From Conoideocrella luteorostrata (Eukaryota > Ascomycota > Sordariomycetes > Hypocreales > Clavicipitaceae): DNA of 64,000 bases. How positions within the stretch are numbered: the first letter of the stretch is position 1; each line of letters starts with the position of its first letter. The notes beneath the pieces were generated by a model. It worked only from the letters and a program-made list of their open reading frames with translations. It made no database searches and was not told the DNA's origin. Of this stretch, positions 11,556-24,200 are shown piece by piece. The stretch is taken from the NCBI GenBank assembly GCA_032433595.1, contig JASWJB010000029.1, positions 170,912 through 234,911 on the forward strand, written 5' to 3'. A program made the position numbers and the translations under genes.

Positions 11556-12206
11556 TTGCTGTGCGAGCCAGATGTTTGCAAGAGGCCTTGGCGCCGGCCG
11601 AACGATACAGTTACTGCTCAAGATGCGTCTCGTCAGTTGCTACCAACTCGTCACATCGAGGGCAACCCCATCAAACCCTCTGCAAGCATTCACCTAGGGG
11701 CGGCCGCTTGTTTTCCAAGACGCCCTGCTGTGAAATTCGCTACTCGTGGAGATGTTACGACAAGTCAATCTCACGTTGACGCACTCTGGCCGCCACCGCC
11801 CATGGGTCTACCAGCAGCGGTACGATTCAGGGGAGGGCAAGAGACAGATCAGAGTGGGCAATGCAACTCATGCGCAATTTTCCGCGCAGCCCTCTTCGAA
11901 ACGCTGCCCTTGCTACACCATCTATCACATACGGCCGTTTCGAACACACCACGGCACGTCCAGCCTAGGAGCAACGTCTCGAAGCGGCGCTATAACCTGT
12001 GCAAGCGACCTATGCCCCTTGAGAATGGTTGCGAGGACTCGGATAACAATCCTGTTGGTTACATGGACAAGCACTGCAATGGGAGTGATGATGGTGGCAT
12101 CCTTAGTGATAAAAACAAAGACGATGACTCCCTGAGCGATACGGACAAAAGTAGGAACGGTTTGTTAAGCGCCGTCGGTGGTCTGACCTTGAAGAAAGAC
12201 GACTAA
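11556..12206 (+). CDS. Uncharacterised ORF with acidic C-terminus
   Basis: This is the longest frame in the gene-poor 8-15 kb stretch, about 216 codons. Its first in-frame codon here is not an ATG, so any real gene would need an upstream exon or a later start. The C-terminal third is acidic and Asp/Ser/Lys-rich (DDGGILSDKNKDDDSLSDTDKS) after a basic KRRYNLCKRP segment. No family is recognised. It may be chance, or an exon of a decayed gene. Confidence 0.2.
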   Translation: MLCEPDVCKRPWRRPNDTVTAQDASRQLLPTRHIEGNPIKPSASIHLGAAACFPRRPAVKFATRGDVTTSQSHVDALWPPPPMGLPAAVRFRGGQETDQSGQCNSCAIFRAALFETLPLLHHLSHTAVSNTPRHVQPRSNVSKRRYNLCKRPMPLENGCEDSDNNPVGYMDKHCNGSDDGGILSDKNKDDDSLSDTDKSRNGLLSAVGGLTLKKDD

Positions 12207-15025
12207 AGCATGGAAGAGGGAGAACAAGTCGAAATGGTGGATCGCTTCCAAACTAAATAGAACGGTATCGGCAGTCAAACAGCAGTGGCGCAAAATGAGT
12301 GTAGAGAAGAGCTAGTATCAGCCATGCAAACTCCATCGATTCTAAAACGACCACCTGATCACGCAAGGCACACTTGACGCCAGATAGGTAGCAGCTTCCT
12401 ATGCGGCAACCCTCCCAGCCATTTGGTAATCATAAAGAACCAACCTCACCGTCTTCTTTCCACCCAAGTCTGCCACCTTAGCCATCTTGGGGGCGTCATT
12501 ACTCTTAAAGTTCATGCTCTTACAAACATAACGCTCATCGTCGTAAAATCGCCAACGGTACTGAAACACCGACTCAGTGGCAGGCGGGTATTGGCGAACC
12601 AGGCCCCTTTAGCAGGTTGCAACCGGAGGCCACTCATATTCTTCCAGACCAAATGTATCCCAAATGGCAAATTGTCCGAGATCGGGTTGAGACCTGCTGA
12701 CACGTTGGCTCGACGGTGTCTTGGGCCAACATAAACCAGCACCCCTCGTGCGGAACGAAGGCAAGCACGCGGAGAGTTGGTGGAGCTGGAGGACTGGCTG
12801 TTGTTTCTGCTGTGGATAGCCTTGACGACTTCGAAGCAGTGGTTACAGGTGCGTGATGGGCCGGCGCGAGGGTTGAAGTGGGCGGGTTGTGTTGGTCAAG
12901 CGGGAGGACGGCGCTGGAGTGCCAGTCGCAGAAGATTTTGCCGCACTTGTGGGGACTTCATCTATAAGGGTGACAGAGGTGCAGACTGTATGCAAGGTTG
13001 CGGAGATGGCCTCAAACTTGTGGAAATGCTTGGTGCTCCACTAGAAAGACGGACAGCAATCTGGTCGATTATGTTGATTAACCGAGGCATCAGGCTCATC
13101 GGCATTCTTGACATTACCTGGCCAATTGTTAGCCGTTGACAAATCACAAGTCCGCCTCGAATCTGGCAGGAGTGGATTCTAGGTTCTAACCTATACAGCA
13201 TGGGCCTACACAACTGGGTACGAGTATTTATAGCTGTACTACATCTCAGCATTTGTCAAGCCTGTCCTGGCCGTTCTCTACTTCTGTATACCGATCATGA
13301 CACGTCCATGTTATGTGCATTTGAGCACGTTCCCAAGAAATCAGTCTGATCATTTTGGCTGCTTGTATTGTCATTGACAAGCTATAAATACGATATAGAG
13401 AATGTGTGTGATGTCCATGCATAGATGCTTGCTTGCCCACATTTGGTGTCGCTCGTCCATCCGGTGAACAAATTGGCACTCGATTTTATTCTCGTTGAGG
13501 GTAATCAGGACTCGACTTTTTGCTTTCCTTGTATTTTAGATGACATAGAATGTCTAGAGCTTGATCCTGTGTAGTCGTTACCAGCGAAGCGTGCCGACAC
13601 TGTCGATGACAAGAGCCAAGCAGGAGTGAGGCTAAACGAGATGTTCGGTTAAAAATAAAATAAAACATTAGCAGCATATATAGTCACACTGCCAGCGCTT
13701 GAAGTAGGCCATTCTTCTTTCACTTCTTCTTTCTCTGTCATTCATTCACCCGGCTATTCTAGAAAACACTTCTCTTTTTCCTTTGTCCGTTGCTGGAGCC
13801 TTTCACAGTACCGCGTCGGGGCACGTGCGCATTCGCCTATGGCCCAGAATTGTCGAACAGTCTTCAATCTCTTGGGGCCAAGGCGACTGACCACTTAGGA
13901 TTTCGGTATGCTCATCGAGTCTTAGTATGAACTGCTACCCTCGTGTGTATTCGAAACTCGGAGTTTTCTGCATATTGCCCATCGATGTGCTAATAGTTGT
14001 CCCAGCACCAAGGCAGTGAACACCCCGGCGCACGAGAAAGGAAAACACAAGCTAAAGGCGAGGTATGAAGTAGGGCTTGGAGAAATTTAGGAGATGATCA
14101 AGTGTATATCTCATGTACTTGATAGTAATGACGCCCATGTCGGTGTCTTGCGGGTTATGCGAAATCTGAGCCGCTTGGACGGTTGAGTCTCCTTACTTGC
14201 TCAGTTATAATACATTGAGATATATTATCCTCAAGATACTGTTGTTTTCGCGAATGTCCCTCTCGCAATCATCACTTCTATCTTTTACTCAACCATGGCT
14301 GGGAGAGTTCTGGATGTGGCATGAGCACCTGCATCAGCATCGGGGTAGGGGATGAGAAGAAGACAGACGAAGCCGACAGCTTCGGGGAGTCTCTAGGTAC
14401 AAACACGCATACCTGCTCAGGTTCAAGAAGGGGCCAGATGATGCGGCTAAAATTAGGCGTGTCTTTGAACAACAAACAAAAATCACAAAGACTCAGTTAA
14501 TCAGCCAGGGCTTCTCTATTACGGCTGGTATATACATCGAGGGATCTGCTAACCCGACTGTGTCCGTCGAGTTACAGCGCCCCGCCGCTGGACACACAGT
14601 GGTCCTCACGTAAGTGTTAATTTTACCGACACAGTTGGTCAGCAGCAGGGCCATGCCAGAGCATTGCCGACGTCCTGCTATCCAGCCCACCTCTCGCCCT
14701 GTCACGTTTCCATCTGCTGAATCTAGACAAGCACAACTAAAAACACTAGCCATCGCACCTCCAAATACGGTGGGAGGAGACCATCTTCGCCAACCCCGTC
14801 GGTTACGTCTTCTACCGAGATAAGCTCTGTGCAAGGACTTCACACGGCACCTGTCGCAAAAAGAAGATTACAATCCGGCGACACGTCATGTTATATCCTA
14901 AACGTTGACAGCTTCAGCCGACCACTTCTCTCGAGATGTAGCCAGTCACTTTCAATGCAGGCAATGATGTTATCTGCCCCGTCCAAGTAAATCTAGATTC
15001 AGCGAAAATTCCAAAATGGCGACAA
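12207..15025. other. No recognisable gene
   Basis: Only short, mutually overlapping frames are present on both strands. None shows a domain, a consistent exon chain or a repeat relationship to other parts of the window. Confidence 0.4.
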
Positions 15026-16425
15026 CTACTCATCTACTTCCCACGCCAAAACCCTCGTCTCCTTGCCCTTCATCTTCCTCTCCACAAACGCCTGCATGTC
15101 CGACTTCTCCGGTTCATCCATCACATCCAATCTCTTCACCCAAGCATCTTCCAGGGATACCCCAGTTCCCCGAAGAATCGTGAATCCAGCTCCCGCCAAA
15201 AGATGGCGTCAAATGCAAAACTCTTCCGCGCGCCGTAAATAGCCCAAAAATCCCCACTCTCCCAGCTCGCCTTCATTTTGGGAGAAAGCCTCTGGCCCTC
15301 CTCTAGCAAGCCCGACGCTACAGCACTGTCCTCAGCGTTTGTCATCGCTTTTAAAAATGTCTTCAGACGGCTCCCATATGTATTTGTCCAGTTTTCAACG
15401 CCATCTGGCCAGTACTCTGGCTGTTCAAGGAGCAACCACCCCTGAGGTGCAAAGGAGAACTCGGCTGGCGCAGCGTATGTAAATTTCCAGTCTACGACCC
15501 CAACGATTTGCATGTCCGCGTCCAGCAAGATGTTTGACGGCAGGAGGTCGTCACACCAAAGTTTAAACGATCCATTAGCGTGCGCATCGGATGTTAGTTT
15601 GCGTTGCCTGGCGAGTCTGCGGAATAAATGTCTGGCGATGTACTTGCGCCGGCAATCGGTCTCAGAGTCAACCGCGTCGTTTCTCTGGAGCATTAGATGG
15701 TCAATATGGAGCTCCGCCAAAGCCTCGAAGTAGTCGAATGAAGAGCTGAAAGTTGCGTCCGGTAACTTATCCCGCGCTAAAGTCCCCAGCCTTACCAGCT
15801 CATTCATGTGAATAGAGAGAGGACGACGCCGCACCTCCCATTTAGATTCATCAATCTCCTCGAGAGAACCTATGTTATGAAATTCCAGCTTTGATAGCTA
15901 TAGAAGGACATCTACAAGTTGGCGGTAAAGCATTTCGAGCATATCTGGGCTGACATGCGGGTTAAGCCGTGGCCGGTCCCGCCAATTTAGTTCAGGCATG
16001 TTGAGCACCTTACCGACGTCGGTCTCGTGGTTAATATATTCCATGATAATGAAAGGGCCAAGTCCAAGCGGACTTTCTTCTCTCGTTCCCCAGTGTAGAA
16101 TGAAAGTTACAGGTATGGAAGTGTTATCCTGGATGAATTTAATGGCAGCGACCTCATTCTGGATCTTCTCCTCAGGAAACATAGGGCAGCCTGGCTTAGG
16201 AAATCGGATCACGGCTGAGCCTCCGTCTTGAAACTTCATGCGGAAATTGATGTTGAATGCACCGGCTTTGGGATCGCACATCTCTGTAGGGATGCCTTGC
16301 CGGTGTTTGACGATGAAATCGCCGATTGCTCGGAGAGGTTTCTTTCAGAATAGCTTTCACCCAAGCGCTTTCGATATTTGGCTTTCTTCCCACGCGACAT
16401 CGTCGAAATTCATTCGCGGCTCCAT
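15026..16425 (-). pseudogene. APH-family phosphotransferase pseudogene
   Basis: A nearly full-length gene is readable on the minus strand from ATG 16425 (MEPRMNFDDVAWEES) to TAG 15028-15026 (ending RVLAWEVDE), but it carries at least four lesions. Frameshifts occur near 16370 (after AWEES) and near 16330 (between KETS and RAIGDF). An in-frame TAG, read in LL*LSKLEF, lies near 15898, where CAG is the likely ancestor. Another frameshift near 15160 separates ...RFFGE from GVSLEDAWVKRL. Recognisable segments are the HRQGIPTEMCDPKAGAF block, the catalytic-loop equivalent LWCDDLLPSNILL and the metal-binding VVDWKFTYAAP. This APH subfamily is common in fungi; the substrate is unknown. A solo LTR sits about 100 bp upstream of the ATG. 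Confidence 0.8.
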
Positions 16426-16525
16426 TTTGTCTGTGTCGTTTTGATGTCAAGGTAGATGTTCAAATACTGGTATTAATGCCAAGGCTTAAAGCAAGCGTGG
16501 TGAGCATACGACCCTGACGTGTTTG

Positions 16526-16764
16526 TGTTGGATTACACGGGTGTGTGTGGACTGGATGTGTGGATGCACGGGATGTGCAAGGAAGGTTACGTGGCCTCTG
16601 GGCCTAAGGCAGGAATTCAGGACGGAAGTGTCTCAGATTATAGGGGTATTTATAGGGGGATTTGGACGAGGCCGTCAGACGGGGGATTCTGCATCCATCA
16701 TCAAAGTAACACAGCTGGTCCCAACAATGCAAACAAATTTGAACTTCTCCTATCAATTCTAACA
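16526..16764 (+). mobile_element. Solo LTR, 239 bp, family 2, with target duplication GTTTG
   Basis: Ends are TGTTGGATTAC... and ...TTCTAACA. Perfect 5-bp direct repeats GTTTG flank it at 16521-16525 and 16765-16769. Related copies are at 47604-47821 and 58142-58377. It lies just upstream of the APH pseudogene, in what would have been its promoter. Confidence 0.85.
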
Positions 16765-17068
16765 GTTTGCTGATCAGGGCTTGTTAGGCATTGTTTGGCT
16801 AGCAGAGGGACCAGTCCCCCCACTGCCGGATCAAAGGCTCGAGCCAATAGGATTCACACTTTGCAGACAGCAAGGGATATTATAATATATCTTGACTTTC
16901 TACTCCGTAACGCCAAGAGCGATTATTCCTCGACAGGTTTCTACTACAGTTTCTGCCACTGTGGGCCGCACAAAGATCACGTGACCATTAAGTCTTTGTA
17001 AGTGCAGTCAACAAACCATTGGTATTTCTTAACCCTTTCATCACCCACCAGTCAATTAATACATTATC

Positions 17069-18381
17069 ATGTCACCTCAGCCAGTCTTAATATTTATCGC
17101 GCAAGGTAAGCTATGGGCTGTAGCTCCTTCTTTTACTATTATATTAACAGCTTGTTGCCGGAACTTCGCTCCGCAGGGGCTACTCAGACAAATCTGATGC
17201 GACCTGCCTTGAGCTGTTCTCTAGGGCTCTCGCGGGTCAACAGAAATACACTAGTACGTCCTATGAATTACTATTGGGTTTTATTTTTAGTAGTCCCTAA
17301 CTATAAGAAAGGCAAACTATCCACTGTATTAGAGCAGAGTATGGACCTAGTTTGGGAGGATGTTTCCGATTTTGTTGACCCTTTCGGCGACCGCCGAGGT
17401 TGTTTATTCAACAGCGTCTGGACATTTGATCTCAAAAAAGACGCACTTTTCCTAAGAAAGAATCATAAACTCTGCTATACCTCTCTTAACCATGCTCGAA
17501 AACGACTACTTACTTTAGACGACTTTGGGGTACTACACTCATATAGACAATCATTGGCGGAGGAGCGCAGTCTCTCAGGGCCTTACTGGGAACCTGAGTT
17601 TAATCTCCTTCCGCGTATAAAGTCATTTATTGGCAGAATTCTGCATGACTTTGCCTACACATGGCGTCATATTCTCCGGAGGTCAATGAACACTACAACA
17701 TTCATGAAGCTAGCCTTTGCCACTATCTGGATATCGAAATTGGATTTTATTATATTTGAACGCATGGGATTTGAACATGTCACTAGTCGTGGACCATACG
17801 TTGATGTGGTAGATCTACCAAGCTGGGAGACGCCTGTGGCGACTCTCCTTCAAGCCGGATCGTCTTGGTTTGCTCTTACCCAGGATACTCAAGAGGGCCT
17901 TGAGATGGTACAACGTCATATGGCCAGTCATTTATTGCTGGAAGATTCTACAATAAATGTGAGAATATATGCTATCCTAACCCTTCGACATATTACTCTT
18001 TGTAAGGCACAAGGGAATAAACTTACATGGACGCGGTCCGAGTCGCTCTTTGGCGATAATTATATATCCAACACTGCTATCGACATGATTCTCTGGGCGA
18101 CCAACACAACCAACACCGAGCCACAGCCAAGTGCTATCAACTCTCTTCCTATTGAGATTCAAAATAGAATTCTCTACTATGCAACAACCAGCTTTGTGGC
18201 ATCAGCTAAGTTGGGCTGTAAACTTGGTGTAGGATCGCCCTTCTGTTGGGTCAATAATGGTTTACAGATCAAGCTCCAAGAAGTCAAGAGACACCGAACA
18301 GAAAGTTCTCCGGTAGAATCCCAGATCTATTTCGCTGGGGTAATGAGCGGTTTATCTTATAAGCAAGAGCGCGTGTACTAG
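17069..18381 (+). CDS. F-box-like protein, copy 2 (two exons)
   Basis: Exons are 17069-17105 and 17312-18381, with a 206-nt phase-1 intron ending after a CCCTAAC branch site, giving 368 residues. Most of the intron happens to be open in frame, so an unspliced reading would give a longer protein starting in the intron; the paralogue at 639-1990 argues against that. The domain layout matches copy 1: WEDVSDFVDPFGDRRG at the start, NSLPIEIQNRILYY (F-box-like) near residue 300, and a VMSGLSYKQER tail. The two copies are about 15 kb apart in the same orientation and clearly diverged, so the duplication is not recent. This copy has no LTR at its start and may be the better-expressed one. Confidence 0.7.
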
Positions 18382-20305
18382 GTACTACCTACCAATCAAA
18401 CTCCGGTTTCTGCTCTTAGGCGGCTGTAGTTTACATATTGTGCTATGTATTACTGCCCTATATCCATTTGTATATCTATAGTTTAAATAGCTCTCTCAGT
18501 TGTCGTATCTTGCGGTCATTCGTTAGCGCCGTTTACGTTCTAAATTTGGTTTAATAACAGTGAAGCCTAAATTTAGACTTGGCGATGAAACAGCAACAAC
18601 TCCACCGAAATCGGCATCGCCATGGCCCAGCTAATTCATTGGAGCCAGAAGTTGAGAAAGTGTTTTAGATCACACCAACGCAGCGCATGACGCGTAAGGA
18701 AAATTAGGCCAAGGTTGAGCTGCTGGACCTGCATCTAATCTCGAACCGCCAATAAGCATCACCTTTAATATAACAGGATCTCGCAACTTTCTTTGCCAGT
18801 CCTCGTTAGTTACTCAGATGACTTTCAAGGCCGTTTCCAGTGGCCCTGAAAGCCTACTGGTAAGCTCCAGCGGCAGTTGATGGGGCAAACCAGGCTAAGG
18901 CGCTAAGTAAGAGGGATCTGTGACTTTTGACAGTCAAGTAGTAATAATACCGTACAGTAAAACAGGAGTTATGCCGAGATGATATAAATGATTTTAATCC
19001 TGAATGAATGCGCGTACAAAGAGAAAACGCCGCCCTCTTGGGATCTTGAACTGGTCTCGAACAGGAACGGTCGCATCCGTGCATGTTCTCATTAGCTATC
19101 AAGGGCGGAAGATACCTGACTAGTCAGGTCAGGGTCCGCACAGAGCTTTCGATTTTGAGACACCCACTATGCCTGCTAAACTGATCCGCTAGCCAGCCTA
19201 TTGCGGGACATTGCCTGGGCGTGAGGCGCGCCCCCCACCACTGCTACGTCATAACCATGGGCTGCGAATTTACCCATTAGAGCCAGCACGTATTACAACG
19301 GAGCAGTACCAAGAAGCCTCCGATACAGAGCCTTGACTGCCCCGCTTGCTTCCTTGAACAACGGACTAACACTGAAAAGTCGCTCTTTCCAGCTTTGGAG
19401 TTTCGTGCAATTGCTATACTCAATTGTATCTCAGCAAAATTTTCGCATTTAGAGAATTCAGGTGTTAACAAGGTTCTGTATATATCTTACTTTTAACCTT
19501 TTTACACAAACGTAATACGTTAATGTTTGTTAGGCGCTAACTAACTGCTACTGTGTCTTGCTTACCACCGAATCCAGACCTATTTAACTGGTGGGAGCCA
19601 GCGAGTGAGATCAGCGCCGAATGACCTCGAGCAGCGACGCGATGACAACCGATTTTTAGTAATGCCTGGGCCTAGAATAGCAAGCCTTGTGCGGAGGCAA
19701 CTGCTGGCAGTGGCCAGCATGGAGCTCTGGGGTCGAATTTTCTCCCTTCCTAGTTAATCGACAGCGCTTACCGCCGACTAGTCCGTCCAGGCAGCCTGCA
19801 GAAATAAACACTGGCCGAGGCATCAGGCCAAGCGGTCGCAACTGTCAAATCATGTAAATAATAATGCTCACTAGCGATAGTACTAACATCTCGAGTCCCA
19901 TTGGTTTTAATATTTATAACTTCGTATTAATACATTGTGACACTGACCAGTTAAATAGACTCATGCTTTTATCCAAAAGATAGTGTTATAAGACTCAGCG
20001 GCCGGAATAATCCATTAGGTACGGCTAGCATGATATCGCTGCCAAGCATATTAGCGGAATGCAAGTTTAGATCGAGCCGCAGTGTGCGAAAAGCCCCCGG
20101 CCGTAGGCGGGCCACCGACGGCCTTGTTGGAGCGCACGCTGTAGCATGGGTCATTCCGTAACCCAGAGCCCACAGTGCACAGTGGCGCAACACACTAAGT
20201 CGAGCACCTTGTCCATCACGGCCGGGACTTAATGATCTTTAGCTGCTAAGTCACCGAGCTCTTTGTGGTACAAAGCTGGCAAGAGCTGGTCGTGGTCATG
20301 GTCGT
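18382..20305. other. Intergenic, nothing recognised
   Basis: No frame with domain content is present. A short imperfect inverted repeat (ACAAACGTAATACG / GTTTGT region) is at about 19505-19530. Confidence 0.4.
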
Positions 20306-20653
20306 GTGGCGACGCGTCGGCGTCCTGATGTGCTCGAGCCCGAGTGCTTAAGACGGAGAATAGACGAGTCTAATGACAGGGTTGGTGATGGGAAGCACGA
20401 ACACGAGGACCCGACTTTTCCGGATATTACCCACAAGCAGAACCCTGCCATGAAGAGAGCAGTCGCCGCCGGCTCAGAGCACCAATATAATGGCGCCCCT
20501 CGAACCCCATTTGAAAAGTCCACGCTTTTGGCAGAACGTACAACGCTGACGTATTTGGATGAGAACGAGTTCACTTGGCGAGAGATGCTCATTCAACTGC
20601 ACCTTAGCGCTCGGGGTCGGGAGAAGTGGATCAATACAGCCTCTCACCCTTGA
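20306..20653 (+). CDS. Uncharacterised ORF
   Basis: A 115-codon frame upstream of the NLR gene, hydrophilic, ending WREMLIQLHLSARGREKWINTASHP. The first codon is GTG, so a real start would have to lie in an upstream exon. No family is recognised. It may be a fragment of a mobile element or simply chance. Confidence 0.2.
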   Translation: MATRRRPDVLEPECLRRRIDESNDRVGDGKHEHEDPTFPDITHKQNPAMKRAVAAGSEHQYNGAPRTPFEKSTLLAERTTLTYLDENEFTWREMLIQLHLSARGREKWINTASHP

Positions 20654-20856
20654 CTAACGTAGTTTCTGCCTAATCTGCCCCATCTGCCCAGCCAGAGAGC
20701 TCAGGTGTTTCCATCAAGCACCGCCAGATTATTACATTTTTTAGTCCAATCAATTTCGATCCTCTGCATAAATAGTATTAACCTGGCCGTTTGTGTCTTT
20801 TTTTGTGGATATTAAGTCCAGTGAGTGCGCTGTCGGAGTGCTCCCTCTCACGCAGC

Positions 20857-20966
20857 TTAATGCGCTCTACACAAACGAAGCCGTGCTCTGTTTTGGGGTT
20901 TCACGAGGCTCAACGCACTTTATGCTGACAAAGCCTTGCTCTCTTTTGGGTCACGTTGTACTCCGT
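20857..20966. repeat. Degenerate tandem duplication of about 55 bp
   Basis: The block at about 20857-20911 (TTAATGCGCTCTAC...GTGCTCTGTTTTGGGG) is echoed by 20912-20962 (CAACGCACTTTATG...TTGCTCTCTTTTGGG). It sits about 300 bp upstream of the first NLR gene. Confidence 0.4.
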
Positions 20967-21281
20967 AGATGAATGTCATATTTGGTGAGCGACAGATGTG
21001 GCTGTGGCTGTGCTGCATTGCGCCGACCGCCCGACTTCAGCTCTTAGGACTAAATGCGGCCTCTACATCTCTAGCCCAACATCTTTGCACTCTCTTTCTC
21101 CTCACAAGCTCTCTTGCTTTGCGTCCACTTCCTTCAGTGAATCCCGACGCTACCACATGTCAAAAGATCGTTGAGTGCACGATCTCTTCCAAGCACAGTC
21201 AGGCTATCGAGTAATGTAACCCCCCGCCGAACCACACAGAACTTCCGAACCCTGGTTGATCCTCATGGTTATTCTTAAACG

Positions 21282-24200
21282 ATGTCGAAAAGAGAATCCG
21301 CACCGCAAAGCGACCACGAAGCTATATCGATCGCAGGGAAGAGGAGGAAGATAGATCGTAATGATGCTCAGTCATTGCCACTGGAGAGTGCTCCGAATGA
21401 CTTGGCGCGGGAAGCGTACTCAGTCGGCTGGATCTGTGCTATAACCACGGAGTACGTGGCCGCACAATCCTTCCTCGAGGAGGAGCATAGACGACCTCGG
21501 TATGTGGCCCCCCATGATAACAACGATTACACATTGGGGAGAGTCGGGAATCACAACGTTGTCATTGCGGTCTTGCCTGACGGAGAGTATGGCACGGTCT
21601 CCGCGGCAAGCGTCGCAAGAGACATGCTACATAGCTTTCCCAATATAAGATTCCGTCTGATGGTCGGCATAGGCGGCGGTGCGCCAAGTCCAAAGCATGA
21701 TATCCGACTTGGTGACGTTGTGGTTAGCACTCCATGTGATGGCAAAAGCGGTGTGTTCCAGTACGACTTTGGCAAGGCAATACACGGCGAAGGCTTCCGC
21801 ACTACGGGATTTCTAAATCAGCCTCCAAAAGTCTTACGAGCTGCGGTGAATGGACTCAAGGCTCAGTATGAGGTAAAAGGCCACCAACTTGAGGAGTCAA
21901 TCAAGATCCGTCTCGAGAAGATAAGAGGACTGGGAACGAAGTATAAGAGGCCAAACGCGGGAAGCGATAGGCTGTATCGAAGCACTATTGTTCATCCCCC
22001 AGACAAAGAAGCAAACTGCACAGAGGTCTGTGGCGATGATTCATCAAAACTAGTCACACGAGCTGAGCGGAGGGAAAGCGAGGCCATTCCGACCATCCAC
22101 TACGGCTTGATCGCTTCGGGAAACCAGCTGATGAAGAACGCTGTGATTCGGGATCAACTTGCGTCAGAAAATGACGTTTTGTGTTTCGAAATGGAAGCAG
22201 CAGGGCTGATGGACGACTTGCCCTGTCTGGTGATCCGTGGTATCTGCGACTACTCAGACTCGCACAAAAACAAGGAATGGCAGGGGTATGCAGCGATGGC
22301 GGCGGCTTCATACGCAAAAGATCTTCTCAGTCGAATACTTCCAAACGAGGTAGAGGCTGAGAAAAGGATAGCAGGAGACAACGAGTCTCTTGATGGCGAA
22401 CGGAAACAAGAGCTTCTAGACTCTCTGAGATTCGACCAGATCGACGCTCGTCAAATGACTATAAAAAATGCCCACGCCAAGACTTGCAAATGGTTGCTAC
22501 AAGCCCCTGAATATGTCGATTGGCTTCAGAAAAGCAAACTCCGCGAGCACCACGGGTTTTTGTGGATCAGGGGGAAGCCTGGAGCAGGGAAGTCAACCAT
22601 AATGAAGTTCGTGCTTGTCAATGCTCGGGAGAACATAAAGGACGAAATTATTATCTCCTTCTTCTTTAACGCGCGAGGAGACAACCTAGAGAAGTCGACA
22701 AACGGCATGTATCAATCACTGTTACTACAGCTTCTGGAAGGACGCCCTGAGCTTCAGGATGCCTTCGGATCTCTCAGATTAGTAACACAGAGCGGCAGGC
22801 CTGGACAATGGAGCGTTGAGTCGCTTAAATACCTCTTTGAACAGGTCATACGGCGTCTTAAAAAATCCTCCGTGTTATGCTTTATAGACGCCCTAGATGA
22901 ATGTGATGAAAGCCAGATTCGGGACATGATATCTTTTTTCGAACATATGGGCGAGCTGACCATGTCAGCTGATGTCAGCTTCTTGGTTTGCTTTTCGAGC
23001 AGGCATTATCCTCACATTACGCTTACGAGGGGACTTAGCCTAGTGCTTGAAGGACAAGGAGGACACAGCCAAGATATAATTTGCTACCTGGACAGCAAGT
23101 TGAAAATTGGACACAGTAAGCTCGCCGAGCAGATTCGCAATGATATCCAGGAAAAGGCATCCGGGGTCTTCTTATGGGTTGTTTTAGTGGTGGAGATCTT
23201 GAACAAGGAGTATGACCGTGGCCGCATCCATGCACTTAAGAAAAAACTCCAACACATTCCTGGCGACCTACATGAGCTATTCCGCGACATTTTGACTCGC
23301 GATAACAACAACCGGGACGAGCTACTTCTGTGCATTCAGTGGGTGCTTTTTGCAAGACAGCCATTGAGACCAGAGCAGTTATATTTCGCTATCCTCGCTG
23401 GCGTTGAACATCAGGCTCTATCTAGGTGGAACTCCGATGAAATTACATTATCCGATATGAAGAGATACATTGTCGATTCCTCTAAAGGGCTCACTGAGAT
23501 CACGAGGTCCAAAAATGCCACAGTTCAATTTATTCACGAATCCGTGAGGGACTTTCTTCTCAAAGAAAATGGGTTAAAAGAAATTTGGTTAGACATTGGG
23601 AACCATTTTCAAGGACAATGTCACGAGAGGCTAAAGCAGTGCTGCCTCAGCTATATAACCATCAACATCTATGCTGATCTAAGTCTTGATAGTGCACTTC
23701 CGAAAGCATCATCCCAGCAAGCTGCAGAACTCCGCCAATCGGCAGACAAGGCATTTCCATTTTTAGAATACGCCGTACGGAATATTCTTTACCACGCCGA
23801 TGCAGCGGAAGGAGGTGGATTTGAGCAGACTGGTTTTCTTGAAGGGTTCCAGCTTGTTGACTGGATCAAATTAGACAACTTGTTTGAAAGGCACGAAGTT
23901 CGCCGGCATACTACAAAGGCAAGTCTTTTGTATATATTAGCGGAACATAATATGGGCAATCTTATTAGAGCTCACCCATCCAAGCTATCCTGCTTCGAAG
24001 TCGAAGATGAGCGTTATGGGCCCCCAATTTTTGCAGCGCTAGCTACCAACAGTGAAATAGCAGTCCGGGCCTTCTTAAAAGCTCAAACGGAGATTCACCC
24101 CCTAACATCCCCACTTCATGGCCTTTGTGAACAATACTATCGGCATGAAAATAACCAAGCTAAATATAAACGCGACTTTACTTTTTTACGACAACAAGGC

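Noticed and set aside
17113..17311. Extended start of F-box-like copy 2 at MGCSSFFYYY
   Set aside because: This part is the open intron. The paralogue and the CCCTAAC...AAG acceptor support the spliced model.
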